From: Ridgeia piscesae
Taxonomy: Eukaryota; Annelida; Polychaeta; Sabellida; Siboglinidae
Length of the DNA: 64,000 bases
Assembly (NCBI GenBank): GCA_025642075.2
Contig: JAODUO010000420.1
Coordinates: 237,501-301,500 of the forward strand
Direction: 5' to 3'
Positions 39,765 to 55,800 of the stretch are shown here, piece by piece (position 1 is the first letter of the stretch; each line of letters starts with the position of its first letter). The notes under the pieces were generated by a model, which was not told the origin of the DNA, did not search any database, and saw nothing but the letters and a program-made list of their open reading frames with translations. The position numbers and the translations under genes were made by a program.

Positions 39765-42700
39765 CGTGCGTGCGTGTGTGTGTGAGTGTTTGTTTTTGTG
39801 TATGTATGTGTGTGTATGACATGCTAGTGCATACAATCGTGTCTGATGATAATCAATAACTTAACAATGATAAAGTACTATACTTCTACATCCAGTACAC
39901 ATGTTTATACAATGACTGTTAATACCTGGGGTACTTATTAACCACATATAAAAGGCTTACAATGTTCACATGCAGTGCAACTTTATTAAGTTAGATCAAT
40001 ATCATCATATTTCTTAGTGATCATTTGGTTCTATTTTACCTTCAAACTGACTTGTGGCTCTATCAAATGCTGTCCTCAGTTCCTCCAACTCTGTTGTATG
40101 TTCTGAAATAAACACACAATAGTCACAAATTTTACCTAAATATGGTTATTAAAGTTTACATATTATTTTTTAAAAAAAATAACTAATCATTCTACAAATT
40201 CTTACATGATAATAAAAAATTATATACAATCAGCGAAAAATGACAGTTGAGCTGAGGGTTGAGCTCACCATTTTGCCAGTTTATTCTGCGTCGGAGGTAG
40301 TCACAGTAGATAAGCCACAGTTGTAGGGTGTCCTCTGTCTGCTCAAAACCAACACCAAGAGCTCGCTCAAACGTCTCTGCAACAGAGAATACCAGCACAG
40401 TTTATGGATAACGACATCTGGAATAATGTGTTTGCTGAGCACATCATTCAGCAGAACATTGCCAAAATTTAACAACAGGCAATATTTTTAAATTTTTTTT
40501 TTTGGAGGCCTTCAGATGCCCTTATAAAAGACCAGTCGTCTACATATTTGTTGTGTACAAGGAAAATACTCTAAGGTACATCTACGCAAAATTAGAGGAA
40601 AGCTACAGAACAGTTTTAGAATAAATTGGAAAACTGAAAAAGAACCTGTTTTTAAGGCTCATAGAGGATTATAGGAAGTTCTACAATAAATCAGTCAAAT
40701 TTAAATTCCTTGTGCATACTGAAAGTAAACTAAGAAACGCAAAATTTGGAAAAATAGATCTTCAATGGTTTCCGAGATATGACACATAATGTCGAAGTGC
40801 TCACACAGTGTCATGCCAAAAGTCTGTTGAACGTTTGGCCCAAAGGACTCAAAATTATTATCATGACGTATTTGAAACAACAAATCTAAAATCAGTCGGA
40901 ATTGCAACTGATTAAACCACATCAATTAGTTAAAACACATTACATACAGACACAGACATACACACACTAGATCAAAGTATAAACGAATCTGTTCTATCAG
41001 CACAGTGCACTGGACATCTGCAATGAGATGTGAAGTCAACTATTACTCTTGGCTTGTGATGATAATATAAGATAACAACTTCTACCGAATTAACAAAAAA
41101 GACATTTACGTTCAAACAAATCCTGAAATAAAAACCCAAATTCCTTATCAAATTTCACTTGTAAGTTTTAACAATATGGTATAAAAATATAACTTAAGTC
41201 TCAAGGTCACCTTTGATGACATCGTGTGACTGGGAATGTCGCTCAAGTGCCAGGATGTACCCCAGCCACAGCTGACATGCCCAGGGACAGTTGCGAACCG
41301 CCCTCTCGTGTACCCCAAGACACAAGGACTGTATCCGCAGTGTGCGGTCCTGAAACAGTGAATAACGTTACCCGGTACATTTGGTGTTAAAACCTGGCTC
41401 TCAACATTGGGCACTGTGTGTGTCCCTCTTGAATCAGAGAATCACGCTAATGTCAATCCCGTCTCTATTTGGGATGTAAAAGAGCCACTGAGGATAACAA
41501 GGACCCTGACAGCGACCACCCTGACAGCGACCACCCTGACAGCGACCACCCTGACAGCGACGACCACCCTGACAGTGACCACCCTGACAGTGACCACCCT
41601 GACAGCGACCACCCTGACAGCGACCACCCTGACAGCGACCACCCTGACAGCGACCACCCTGACAGTGACACCCTGACAGCGACCACCCTGACAGCGACCA
41701 CCCTGACAGTGACCACCCTGACAGCGACCACCCTGACAGCGACCACCCTGACAGTGACACCCTGACAGCGACCACCCTGACAGCGACCACCCTGACAGTG
41801 ACCACCCTGACAGGACCACCCTGACAGTGACCACCCTGACAGCGACCACCCTGACAGCGACCACCCTGACAGTGACCACCCTGACAGTGACCACCCTGAC
41901 AGCGACCACCCTGACAGCGACCACCCTGACAGCGACCACCCTGACAGTGACCACCCTGACAGTGACCACCCTGACAGCACCTGACAGCGACACCCTGACA
42001 ACCGACAGCACCACCCTGACAGTGACCACCCTGACAGGACAACCCTGACAGTGACCACCACCCTGACAGCGACCACCCTGACAGTGACCACCCTGACAGC
42101 GACCACCCTGACAGCGACCACCCTGACAGCGACCACCCTGACAGTGACCACCCTGACAGTGACCACCCTGACAGTGACCATCCTGACAGTGACCACCCTG
42201 ACAGTGACCACCCTGACAGGACCACCCTGACAGATGACAACCACTGACAGCGACCACCCTGACAGTGACCACCCTGACAGTGACCACCCTGACAGTGACC
42301 ACCCTGACAGTGACCATCCTGACAGTGACCACCCTGACAGTGACCACCACCTGACAGCGACCACCTGACAGGACCACTTGCGCGAAATCTGACAGCGACC
42401 ACCTGACAGTACCACCCTGAAGGGACCACCATACAGCGACCACCCTGACAGTGACCACCCTGACAGGACCATGACAGTGACCACCCTGACAGTGACCACC
42501 CTGACAGCGACCACCCTGACAGTGACCACCCTGACAGTGACCACCCTGACAGCGACCACCCTGACAGTGACCACCCTGACAGTGACCACCACCCTGACAG
42601 CGACCACCCTGACAGCGACCACCTTGACAGTGACCACCCTGACAGCGACCACCCTGACAGTGACCACCCTGACAGCGACCACCCTGACAGCGACCACCCT

Positions 42701-44753
42701 GACAGTGACCACCCTGACAGCGACCACCCTGACAGTGACCACCCTGACAGTGACCACCCTGACAGCGACCACCCTGACAGTGACCACCCTGACAGCGACC
42801 ACCCTGACAGTGACCACCCTGACAGCGACCACCCTGACAGTGACCACCCTGACAGTGACCACCCTGACAGCGACCACCCTGACAGTGACCACCCTGACAG
42901 TGACCATCCTGACAGTGACCACCCTGACAGCGACCACCCTGACAGCGACCACCCTGACAGCGACCACCCTGACAGTGACCACCCTGACAGTGACCATCCT
43001 GACAGCGACCACCCTGACAGCGACCACCCTGACAGCGACCACCCTGACAGTGACCACCCTGACAGTGACCACCCTGACAGTGACCACCCTGACAGCGACC
43101 ATCCTGACAGTGATCACCCTGACAGTGACCACCCTGACAGCGACCACCCTGACAGTGACCACCCTGACAGTGACCACCCTGACTGTGACCACCCTCAGTG
43201 CTACCATAGAAAGGTCAGCTTGGTGTAAATGTTCTGACACAGACTGACTAGTTCTACAAGACCTCATAAGATCATAATGTTGAATCAGAAATATATACAG
43301 ACTAGTGAGTTAATAGAACCCTGCTGATTGCTGGAAACAACTGGAACTAGAACACATGATAGGCACAACAATATCTACAGAGTAACACAGAGCTCGTATA
43401 TTTGAACAACCATAACGCTTCATCACCTTCACGCTTTTTACAGGAAACCATAAAAAATACATTGATCACAAAACTTACATAAACATAACTTATTTTATGA
43501 TGATTGGTTCTAATCATATCTTAGGTATTTTTAAATATTGCATTGTAATTGTGTTTAATATTACTACAAATTATGTTATCATTACAAATACATTTTTGGA
43601 TACTGCTATATTTAAAAAACCATAGTTTGGTTAATCAAGTCCTTTGTTTTCTGGATACCGCCTAGCCCCAACATGTTGAGGATACAAGTGGGCGTACAGG
43701 AAAAATCAGAATTTTTTTTTTGTTCTTTTAGGGTGCAATATGTTTGAACAGTAATTAGTACATGTAAACATTAATGCATGCAAAAGAACAAGTTGTGTCT
43801 AAAAAGTTGAATAATGCAAAGTCTGGAAATTGTTCTTAAATGCATCAAGGCTGTTTTGGTTTACAACTTGTTGAGGGAGGGAGTTCCAAAGTCGAATGGT
43901 ATTTGGGAAAAAAGAATACAAGAGGTAGGACAGGGAATGCTGTTTTCTAGCGACAGTAATCTCACCAGGTATTTGGCGTACTGGAGCCACAAGTCTGCAA
44001 TGAGACAGTTCTCTTGAAGTGCCCTTTCATATATACACTGTACTCTGGCGGGCTGAGCTTGCTTCAACTCGTAGTCTATGTATGCCTGGTACTCAGTCAA
44101 CCGTGGCGGGTCAGCTGACTCCTGTCAACCAATCAAAATCAGCTGTAACCATACATAGAATAAGATATAATAATATTTAATAATAATATTTATTATTTAT
44201 AAAGCGCAATATCCAAATATGCTGTACAATAAAATTAAAAGCTATATCATAGTACATTTTTAAAACATTCTTACAAAGTGGCTATCAATCTTTTTAAATT
44301 ACAAATTCAATATGCCCGGTGATAAATACACACTATTATAGAACCTAAATAATAAGAACAATGACTAAATTTGTTTTGTATTAACAATAATTAATTGCTT
44401 TCTTTTGGGTCAGGGGTAGAGCTTCAGACTCTCGACAAAGAGAACCCGGGTTCGAATCCTGTGCTGTGGTGTTAAAACTTTGGGCAAGTTTTTTAGCTCT
44501 ACATTGCTCCAGTTCACTCAGCTGTATGAGTACCTGGCTATATACAGTGGTGGGTATGTGTATGAACAGCCTCCATGCATAAATTTTCACATATGGCTGG
44601 ATGCTTCCGAGAGAAGTTGATTGAACAGGTCTGTCATTGAAGTGAAGTGTAAAAGCATTTTAAGCAGTCCTGAGGACCAGATACTGTGCTATATAAGAAC
44701 TTACCTTCACTTTTTAATTCTACATAATATATATATATATATAATTATATATA

Positions 44754-44818
<65 letters not shown>

Positions 44819-45005
44819 CACAGACACTGCTCATGCAGACCAAATAAACACATAGCACCACTTATGCAGACCAAGCTGGTTGCATTAAATGTTGACCTCT
44901 GCTTGCATGAATAATAATATTTATTAATATATAATATTATTTACATTCATTATATTCTTTTATTGACGACAAAAGGACGATTGGCGATATCGTACGGATT
45001 TTTGT

Positions 45006-45079
<74 letters not shown>

Positions 45080-46585
45080 CTGAATAGATGCCAAGAAAGT
45101 GAGGGGAAAAGGAGGCGAGGAAGACGAGAATGCAATGGGAGGACTGCGTTAAGAGAGATCTGGAAAGAATGGGAGGAGAACAAGAACAAAAGATAGGAGT
45201 AGGAGACTGATAGATAGACAGGGTTTATTTTTCTCTGTTGGTACTGAACATAGTGAGAGAAAAGTGAGGAAAGAAAAGGTGAAGAAAAAGACGATGGTAA
45301 CTACGGCCTACCTCACCCTTGATGACAGGGTTGCCAAGAGGAGAACAAGATATAAATTTCATCCGAAGAATAAACCCGTAGTTACCAGTGCAGTCTCGTA
45401 AGGCTTCAGTTCCTTCAGTTTCCTCAGTGCCTTCCCAAACGCCTCCTCCACATGGGACTCTACCGGAGACCACTCCTCATACTCTATCCTTGTCTGCTTC
45501 ATGTCTGACACAAACAAACACAGCTCAGGGAAATCAACATTCGAATGAGGCAACTTCTCACAGAGTGTAGATGTAACTTGTGAGACCACATTTCACTTGT
45601 CCGCAGGTCATTGTGATGTTTCCTTCATTTCCAATCAAATAGTTATAGAAACGTTAACAGCACATTCAACCTCGGCCACCTTCTGTTTCCCTCTCCCTCC
45701 CTTCTGCCTCTCCCTTCTTCCCTTCCTCACGCTTTCCTACTCCCTAACACCAACTGTCTCTTCCCACACCCACTCCTTCCCTGTTTCACTCTTCCCCCTC
45801 TTTCCTCACTCTGTCCCTCTCCCTTTGCCTCCCTCCTCTCCAACCCTCATCCTCACTTTGAGCCAGCAGAGTAAGAGCCCCTGTAACACTGACACTGCAT
45901 ACAGTTGCCTTGTGGTCAGGGCGGGGGTCAGTGGTCAGGGCGGGTCAGTGGTCAGGATGGGGGTCAGTGGTCAGGGCGGGGGTCAGTGGTCAGGGTGGGG
46001 GTCAGTGGTCAGGGCAGGGGTCAGTGGTCAGGGTGGGGGTCAGTGGTCAGGGCAGGGGTCAGTGGTCAGGGTGGGGGTCAGTGGTCAGGGTGGGGTCAGT
46101 GGTCAGGGTGGGGGTCAGTGGTCAGGGCGGGGGTCAGTCTGGGGGTCAGTGGTCAGGGCAGGGGTCAGTGGTCAGGGCGGGGGTCAGTGGTCAGGGTGGG
46201 GGTCAGTGGTCAGGACGGGGGTCAGTGGTCAGTGGTCTGGGCGGGGGTCAGTGGTCAGGGCAGGGGTCAGTGTGGGGGTCAGTGGTCAGGGCGGGGGTCA
46301 GTGGTCAGGGCGGGGGTCAGTGGTCAGGCGGGGTCAGTTTCTTTCAATCCATTTCAATTCCCACTCCGATCCCACATAACAAAAGTTTACCATAAACATT
46401 ATATGATTAATTTTAAGATACGATTGAAGATAAGATCAGCTTTATTGCCATGTGTTTTCATTAAAGTTACAATAAAACATTGGAATGTGTTGTAATGTTG
46501 GGTCGTATGTTCACACGACAATACACTCACATGCACCGAACAATTATGATAAAATATACTACGACTTTGAATTAACTAAATTAAG

Positions 46586-46616
<31 letters not shown>

Positions 46617-49600
46617 GAGCAATCACATACAAACATCGATAAATAATAGTTGTTGACTTGACCTAGTATAAATATAAAATCATAACATGTAAAATGTGGA
46701 ATAAAATAATATATAATAAATTTTGTTAAGATATAATGTGCACACAGGGGCTAATATAGCATGTCATGTATGGTGTATTTATATGATTATATAATCATTA
46801 TAAAAAAATTAACATACACACATAATCACAAATACATGGAAATGAGTATACAAAAAGAATTCATTCAGTGACATTTTATCAGGAAAACCATTTTAATCCA
46901 GGCATCACTGCAAAATTAAAATGTCCGAATCTACTCTCATTCTGGCATCAACTACTTAGTGTCATTATTGCAGTCATCACTTTCTGGTTATAATCTACAA
47001 GCCTCTTCAGTCTTCACTGAACTGATGTTTACATTGGTAACCGTTCGACCTTTACTGGTTACACACTCGACTGGTTGGAGGTATCCTCGTGTCTGGTGCT
47101 AGCCCTAGTATCTGCTTAGCCTGTGATACTGGGAAAATGTGACTGTTATCTGGACAATTCCAGTGGTTTTTTAAGCAGCCCCCTGCCAGCAGGGGTTTCA
47201 CACAAGGCAGTGGGACATTGCTAACTGACTTCCCATTCACCAGTTTCATCCACTGATTAAATGCTGGGTAACGTTTGAAAAGCAGAATCATTGTACAACT
47301 TTTCTTGGTCACTAAAAACAATTAATTTTGTTCCAAATTTTTCAATTCCAATTCCCGCTATAATTACGGAATTGAATTGATCAATTCCAATTCTTTTTGA
47401 ATTGACCCCCAGTCCAGCTTGTGGTGCACATATGACATAACCAGCTAACGTAAGACCACATTCGACTTTTCCATAGGTGGCCATTATAACGTTTCCGCCA
47501 GTCAAAGAACACTTACTTGTCTTAGGACATTAGACGGACGTAACTCTGCTGGCCAATGTTACATTTATTTTGACTACTCAGAGGTTTATCATTTAGTTGG
47601 GGACATTGTACTTAACTTGCATCTCGAAAAAAACTGGTCACATTTTTGCTGTAACAAAACACTATTTTTTTAAACTTTGGGAACCACTGGTAAGAAAACC
47701 CTAAAATGATAATCCAGCAGAATCAAAGACAGCTGTTCCCTGTTGCAGTTCTAAAATGTGGCTAAAATGTTTACGTGTTTGAAAGTATGAATGTTTATTC
47801 AGAACAGTGTACTCAGGACATTGTTAACAACAATAAAACACAATACAAATAGGCAAATTTAACTACAATGTATGATTTTGTTTTATTACAACCATAACCA
47901 GAAAAAAACATGTACCCAGCAGACAAACCCAAGAAGCCTCCAAGTCATGGTTCAAAAACAAGCTACAATGTAATTTTTTTGTAAATGTTGCCCCAACTGC
48001 TCGAAAGAACCTCCAAATGTTGAGCCACACACAAAAGTTAACCAGTGCTCGTCAAATCACAATGGCAGACAGAAACCAAGAACACTGGGAAGAGTAATAA
48101 GAAATTACAGTTCTGCTTGTGTGGTTCGCATACAAATATAAACATGAAAAGGTAAATACCACACTAAAAATAAAACAAAAATTAAAATAGGGCCTTGAAG
48201 ACCACCGATGAAGGATGATATTCTGACTCACCCATCAGTGGAATGGACAGCTGTCTCCGCAGCAGTTTCACGATCCTCTCAGTCTGTGCGTCCTGCTGGT
48301 GCTGTCGCTCCTGTGTTGTCACAGCCCCCGGCGCTGGCTGAACATTTCAACAACAATAGCAACAACAATTACAACACAAGATTTGCGAAACCTATGACTG
48401 TCAGTCTTCAGAATCCTTGCTAACGTTTGAGTGTTTTTAAAAGAAGTATTTTTTAAAGCGCTATGAACTATAAGGTGGAAATATCTGCCCCCGGCGCTGG
48501 CTGAACATTTCAACAACAATGGCAACAACAAATACAACACAAGATTGGCCAAATAGACAACTGTCAGTCTACAGAATCCTAGCTAAAGGTAAGTTCCTAT
48601 ATAATGCAGTACCCAATCCTCAGGATTGCTCAAAGCTTACACTTTACCTCCCTGGGAGACTTGTTCAGTCAGACACCATCTCAACTTATATCCAGTTAAT
48701 GTGAGCGCTGCAGTTAATGCGAGAAGGCTGTTCATACAAATATCCACCGCTGTCTACAGACATGTACTCATTATACAGTTGAGTGAACTAGAGCAATGTA
48801 GAGAGACAAAACTTGTCCATCGTTTCTCACAGGATTCAAACCCGCCTTCTCTTAGTCGAAAGTCCAAAGCTCCACCCGTGAACTGTGTTAAGTGTTTTTA
48901 AAACAGTATTTTCTATATATCTCTGTAAAGTGCTTGAACTATGACATGGCAATATCTAAAATAAACATTATTATAATACTGCTATACCATGCTTTAAACA
49001 CCTTTATTTTTATCCAATGCGATTCAGTGATTTCCAAGCCCCGAACAAACCCTGCCTCTTGCATCCACGCATATAGAGCGCAGTGGTTCAGGGGTAGAGT
49101 TTGTACTGTCAACTAATCATGTGAAAACTGTCATGTGAATCCTAGGGCAAGTTTTTTCACTCTACATTGCTCCAGTTCACTCAGCTACATGATCGAGTAC
49201 CTGGCTATAGACAGTGGCGGATATTTGTACGAGCAACCATTGCACATTATTTGTGCAGCATGGCTGGTTGTTTCCTAGAGAAGTTGAGACAGTGTTCAAT
49301 TGAACAGATCTGTGAGGGGAGTAAAGTGTAAAATGCTTTGAGCAGTACTGAGGACTGGATACGCTATATAAGAACTTACCTTTACTATACATTTACACCC
49401 ACCTGTAGGCCAGCAAGAACAGCAGTTTCAAACTCATGGTATGCCTCCCAGATCTGAGCACCTTTGCTTGGGTGAAGTCCCACGGCTGTGATGGCTCGTT
49501 CAAACACAGCACGGATGTTCTGTATGCCGTCCGTCTCAGCCATGCCCCCGATGGAATACTGCACATACTCCAGCCATATCCTAACAGCTGCAACCACCAC

Positions 49601-52600
49601 CACACATTGACTAGCTGATCATATTAGCTTGCTTCATGAGAGAAATGGCTTCAAATCAAAACCTTTATTTATCCCTCAAGGGAAATTTAATTCAGCTTGT
49701 TATTTGGTTAAACTAAATCTGATATATTTGCAGAGCTGCTAAGATTACACTGTGCTCACAGATATCAACGTTATCCGTTTATTCATTGCCCATCGTCACT
49801 GAAGTTGTTTTATATGAAAAGCTCAAGAAATATTTCTCAGATTTTGCAAAAGTAATCTGTACTAAGAAAACTACTAATACGAATACATTTTCTGTAAATG
49901 ACTGACTTGTAATTAGTAAACTTCTCACATTAGATACACGTAAAAAATATTTATAAAAATACCAGGTGCATTTTAGTGCTTACCTCTTGTTCAACATCAC
50001 AAATTTGCATTTACATGCTTACTAGTTTTTTCAGGTTGATTTTCTAAATTCAACCAGTCATTTGTTAACATATTATATGATGTTGTTTTTAGTAATGTCA
50101 GATTTACCGATGTCACTTACAGAAGTAGTCTTTGACTGCCCGGTCAAACAGCTTGTAGACCGACTGTCGTGCCTTGCTGTCTGACCCTGCCAACTTCTCC
50201 TCGTCCTCCAGCCAGGCCAACCACAGCTCTGTCACGTGACATAACACATGACATGTCACATGACATGCAAGCAAAATGGCCACACATACAGACTACTCAG
50301 AAGACACCATTGTGCTAAATGGAGATAGAAAATAACAACTAAATTTGCATTCACAAAATTCCAAAAAATAACAACTAAATTTGCATTCACAAAATTAATT
50401 CCCCTAATAGTTGAGTTTAAATAAAACATATGGAGGTAAACAATGAATGATTACATTGATCAGAGAAATTGCTGTAAACTGGAAGTTTGTTAATGACTGG
50501 TTGAGGTTCATTATAAATATCTTCTAAATCATAAGTTGGTGAGGCATAAATCAGTAAAAGGTGAATTGTTTTGTTACTCTTAGACAGGAAGAAATTTATT
50601 TTTTCACCCAAATGTTATGACAATTCTACATCAAAATTGTACCAACTAACAAACTAGTATCAAGGTGCAGTTTATGTTGTATTTTAACTTTATTATTACC
50701 CTAAGTATCTTTACCAATTAGTTGTCACCCCTTTCAATTCAATAATATAACATGAACATTTCTATAGTGCCCTTTTCAGCTTAAACTGCTCAAAGGCACT
50801 TTACATGTTTGATAATTATAATCATGGTAGCATTTTTTTAATTATTATGACATTTATATATTGAAGATATTATAATGTGTAAATAACATACACATTACAC
50901 ATACTACCATTACATGCAGATAATAATGTTGTAAAATGGTGCCTAGCATATTGAATCACAATCAACGTAGATAACACACCGAACTACAAAATAACTTCTC
51001 AGTTTTCACTCATAAATCTCCAAATGTGTCTTTTCATGTAATTCTTTGCTTCTCTTTTTGGTTTAGTTATATATATTTCTGCAAAAGGTGCACCTTCACA
51101 ACTACAGAGAAATCCCACTCATAACTTCAACAACAACAAATATACAAAAATATACACTGTCTAGTCTATAATAAATGAGTTGTTATGAACCTTCTGTGAG
51201 TGGGAAGACTTCAGCCATCTTCTCTCTGGCTACTCTCAGCCTGTCCAGTTCTCCCTCCTGCCTCAAGAGTCCAATCAGCTGCACATGTGTGTCGTACAGG
51301 TAGGGATTACTCTCCAGCTGCAACAATATAATCACAACACTAAAGAGACGGGGTGATTTTGGGGATAGTTTGACTTAGGCCTCTATGCAGGTTAAACATT
51401 TTACCTGTCCAAAACTTTCATAGAACATAGAAGCCAGTCCAATAAGTTTAGTTTGTTCCCAATGTTTTTATTTTTACCAACCATTACACGACAGAATAGT
51501 GTTGTTTTTGCATGTCCTAAACAAACGTTACCCATATAAGTGATGGGTGGACGAGTTTCTAGATAACCATGTATTTTTATGTACAGTAGAATTTGAAAAC
51601 ACTCGTAAATCTAAATGTAATGCAGTAAACACATTAAACTATTATACACCCGTTGTCTATATAGACTGCTGCCAGAAATGACATCACTGACATTCAAACT
51701 TGACTTATTAACTGCTGATTATCGAAGCATATGTGTTAAAGTTACGGTTGCGAAACACTAATATGAGTCTTTATGATTATCTAGAAATAAGCACACGCAG
51801 GTGGCCCCTAGAATTATGAGCGATAATGCAGTCTGACATTGCACATTTACGACTTTTCTGCATTTATTACAAAATCACTACCGTATGTTGCAATTCCTTT
51901 ATACGACTCTCATTTTGTTCTTCGCTTTCTGACTGGTCATCTTCCGAAGAGTCGTTGCTTTCTTCATTGACATCCACTGCGTCGTCTTTTTCGCCTTCGT
52001 CCATCTCGTCAGTTTTACGTTCTTCCGCCATATTGCTCATCTCATGAATTTGGTTCATTGCCTATCCGCCAGATAGCGCTACTGTCATTGGGGCGCCTTC
52101 CGGGTTTTTCTACTTCTGAGGATCTCATTACAGACAATGTGAGTTTGAATAATGCGGTTTCAAAATAAAACAATTCCCGCTTTTATTTCCCTTAGTCGAT
52201 AGATGGAACCAATGGCCTTTTCCGAAAGATCGACAGTCACAGGCAGAATGTTCAGTTTTAGGGTTTTGCTGACGGCGAGAAATTTCTTCGAACAACACTA
52301 ATTCTCTACCAACGACGAATTTGTTTGGTGATTTATTAGCGAACAGTCATCAATTATTGAGGAAACGTTAACTTATATTAGGGCCTATACTCACAATTAA
52401 ACATCGCACTCTCTGTTATATTATACCAGGAAAACTAAATTCATGTTTTTTTCGGTCGCCATCGTTGAGCTCAACTAACTCTTGAATTTCAGCTGCGACC
52501 ACTGCAACGTTACATTAACAAATATTTAGCTAGGTGTAAATCGTAAAAATGTAGGACTAATGCATTGCATGGTATTGGGCTTAGAACCTTTAATGCAAAC

Positions 52601-52736
52601 TAAACTTGCCCAAGGACCCCAGTACCCTATAATCCATCCCTGCCCTCGACCTATGATTGTTCATTTTATTGCGCGTTATTGTGTGTAAAACTGTGCACCT
52701 TATGATAAAAAATGTGTGACATGTTCTTGAAAATTG

Positions 52737-52859
<123 letters not shown>

Positions 52860-55800
52860 ATGTATGTAGCTCGATCAGACCGACCCATCCACCAATCCCT
52901 TATTGACACAATAAAAAGACCCCACTGACGCAAGACCACAGTAGTTGCACTAGAGAAAGCAAGTTGTTAGACCAAGTCTTCATAACAAATCCTACAATAC
53001 CTGTAGTAACAAACTCTACATCTATACCACCCGACCACGATATCGATCGTTGTCATATATTTTAATATATAAACTGAACACCAAAACAAACAACATAAGC
53101 AAGTCAGCTTCAATGCTGACTTCAGAACATTGTAAACGAAATTAAGACCCAACACACCACATGCGCATGCACCAAATCGCTGTTGTCAACCTTCAAGAAA
53201 TTCATAATGAACTATGTTGACAAACAGGTCGCATTAACACTGCATCGTGAGCTCCAGTCGATGAAGAAGAGATCCAAGATGGCTGCAGTGGCGTGAGACC
53301 GCTCGTTTCGTGGGGAAGGTAATTTCGAGAAATAAACATGCCAAAAGTACGAAAGCCCTCCAGTGTCATTGACAGTGATGTCGGTGACACTGTGAGGTGA
53401 TGGCGAAGAGGTTCGTTGAGCTACTGAATGACGAGGGGGTGCTTAAAACTTTCAGGTCAGCTTGACAAACTGACGCGAACAATAGCTGGCCTGACGTCCC
53501 AGCTCGAACGCAAAGAAAAACAAATCACCGCCCTGGATGAGAGGGTGGAACGACTGGAGGGTGAGTGTGACAGAGTGGGTACAGTATTCCCGTAGGGGCA
53601 ATTTGAGATTTAGCGGCATTCCTGAGACTGGGGAGGGAGAGGACACTACGGCTAAAATATACTGATTGTATAGGGTACACTTTGGTCGCACGGGGAATGG
53701 CGGATGAGCACCTTATTGTGGTCTTGCATCTGTATGAATCTCCCCATACGGCACACGTTCTTCTCCAAAACTAATTCGATTTGTCCTACTTCATCATTTA
53801 ATAAGATACGCCAACCATTATAACTTGCAGATGTTTTTTTATAATATATTCTTTTATCCCGCAAATCACGAATAACAAATATCTAATTTCGGATGATAAT
53901 TGTTTGTTATACCAAGTATGGCACATGGCAACATTTTTTTTAAATAAATATGTATAATTTTCACTCAATTGTTTTGATAATACATCAATTCATAGATGTA
54001 TGCATTTAATTAGTTTTGGATTGGATTGTGCGTTTATTTGACAACGAAATGTGAGAATTATCATCCACGCAAGCCAGGGGTTGTTGCCCTGAGGCTGTGG
54101 TACTGTACCACACCATCTTCGCAAAAGGCGGGGATGAGCGGAATCGAACTTTAAAATGATGGCAATTAACTTCTCCAGTTGCTGCTGCGTCAGCTGTGGT
54201 ATCAGCGCAAATTTGAAGATGAATATACGACTCGTATGAATACCAATATATTAGGACGAGACTATTCGCAGAGCAGCTCTGCGAATAAGGTCACAATCGC
54301 CACTATTCGCAGAGCAGTGACGTCACTGCTCTGCGAATTAGGGAACAATGCAGTGCCAGTATTTGCAGAGCAGGGGACATACCTCCAAATGGAGTACAAC
54401 GTACTCCATTACCCATAGTAGACCTGCTTAAAAGAACTGCATTGTGCACTTTTTGTAAATTTCTGGAAGCACTGAATGTAGGACTGGTTGAATGGAAATG
54501 ATATTTCTGCGTAGCGTGATATCACAGCTGCAAAATAATGATATTTGTCAGACAGTGAAAAGGTGCGTATGCATACAGGTGTAACTTGGCCTAGAGGTGT
54601 CAACATTGGCAATCGGCCGCTGATTGAAGCAAAAATGAAGGGGTGTCAGGTTAGAGACTGGATTGTAGGAGAAAGAGATGTAATTTTCACGAATATTATA
54701 CACGACATGTGTCGATGGAGACTAGTTAATGTCTGAAATTTTCAATACCATGGATTGATAATCCTAGTGGGAAATCAAATAAACGTTACAATGGCCGCCT
54801 ATGGAAAATCAATTGGTGGCATCTACCCAGCAGTGGCGTCACTCTATTCAGTAGTGTTGAATATAGTAGCTAAATTGATACATACACAAACTTGACTATA
54901 GTTCGATGCATTTCAGAGATGTCACAAAAGGAGCTGAACTTATTAAATAGAACCAATGCGTGTGCACACAACATGTAATGTTTGCACAAGGAACACCAGC
55001 ATGATGTGAACCTGCCACACACACAACACTGAATTAATCGATATTACCCTAAACTGTCCAAGTGAACAAATTGTTTGACAAACAACTGACAATGCTTTTG
55101 CATTACAACACAGTATTCTAAATATAATCAGTCACAACTGTATTTTATATGATTAGAAAATTATTTTAATTGATATCATCTGACAGGAATACATAATTAT
55201 TAAAAATCTAAAAAAGTATGCACAACTTCATTTTTTCTGGATAACACTGCAAGCTTTGTTTTGAACTCTTCTTGTGTGGAAACATCATCCGTCACCATGG
55301 CTTTCAAACATCCTATTTGAACGATTGTTTCTACCTGAAAAAGTGACAAATTACAAAACCAGTACAGTTGTTTCCCATAAGCAAGAATTCTCAACGGTGA
55401 TTATTATAACAGAACATGTTGCATTGCCTAACAATATCCAACATTTTCTCTTTCTCGCAAGAGTGACACGTATTGTTGGTGGCACTAGATTCAAGAGACT
55501 GACCAGTCACATCAGTTACAATTCTTATTTACTCTGCTCATTTCTCCTGTTAAAATGTGTCTGTTTGTGGCCATATTCTCCGGGTCTATCCCATATCAGG
55601 TGGCTTTCTCTTCACCTCTTATCTGGCGTTTCTATTATAAAGCAATGTTAACAGATATATAAGCGCTACGTGAGAAAAATATAATAGTTATTAAAATATA
55701 ATGAACAAAAACAAAATAATAAAAATCCATCAATACAATAGATGTATTTTAAAGACTACATGAAAGTCTCCAAGATAGTTAAGCAGTAACTACAAAGTAT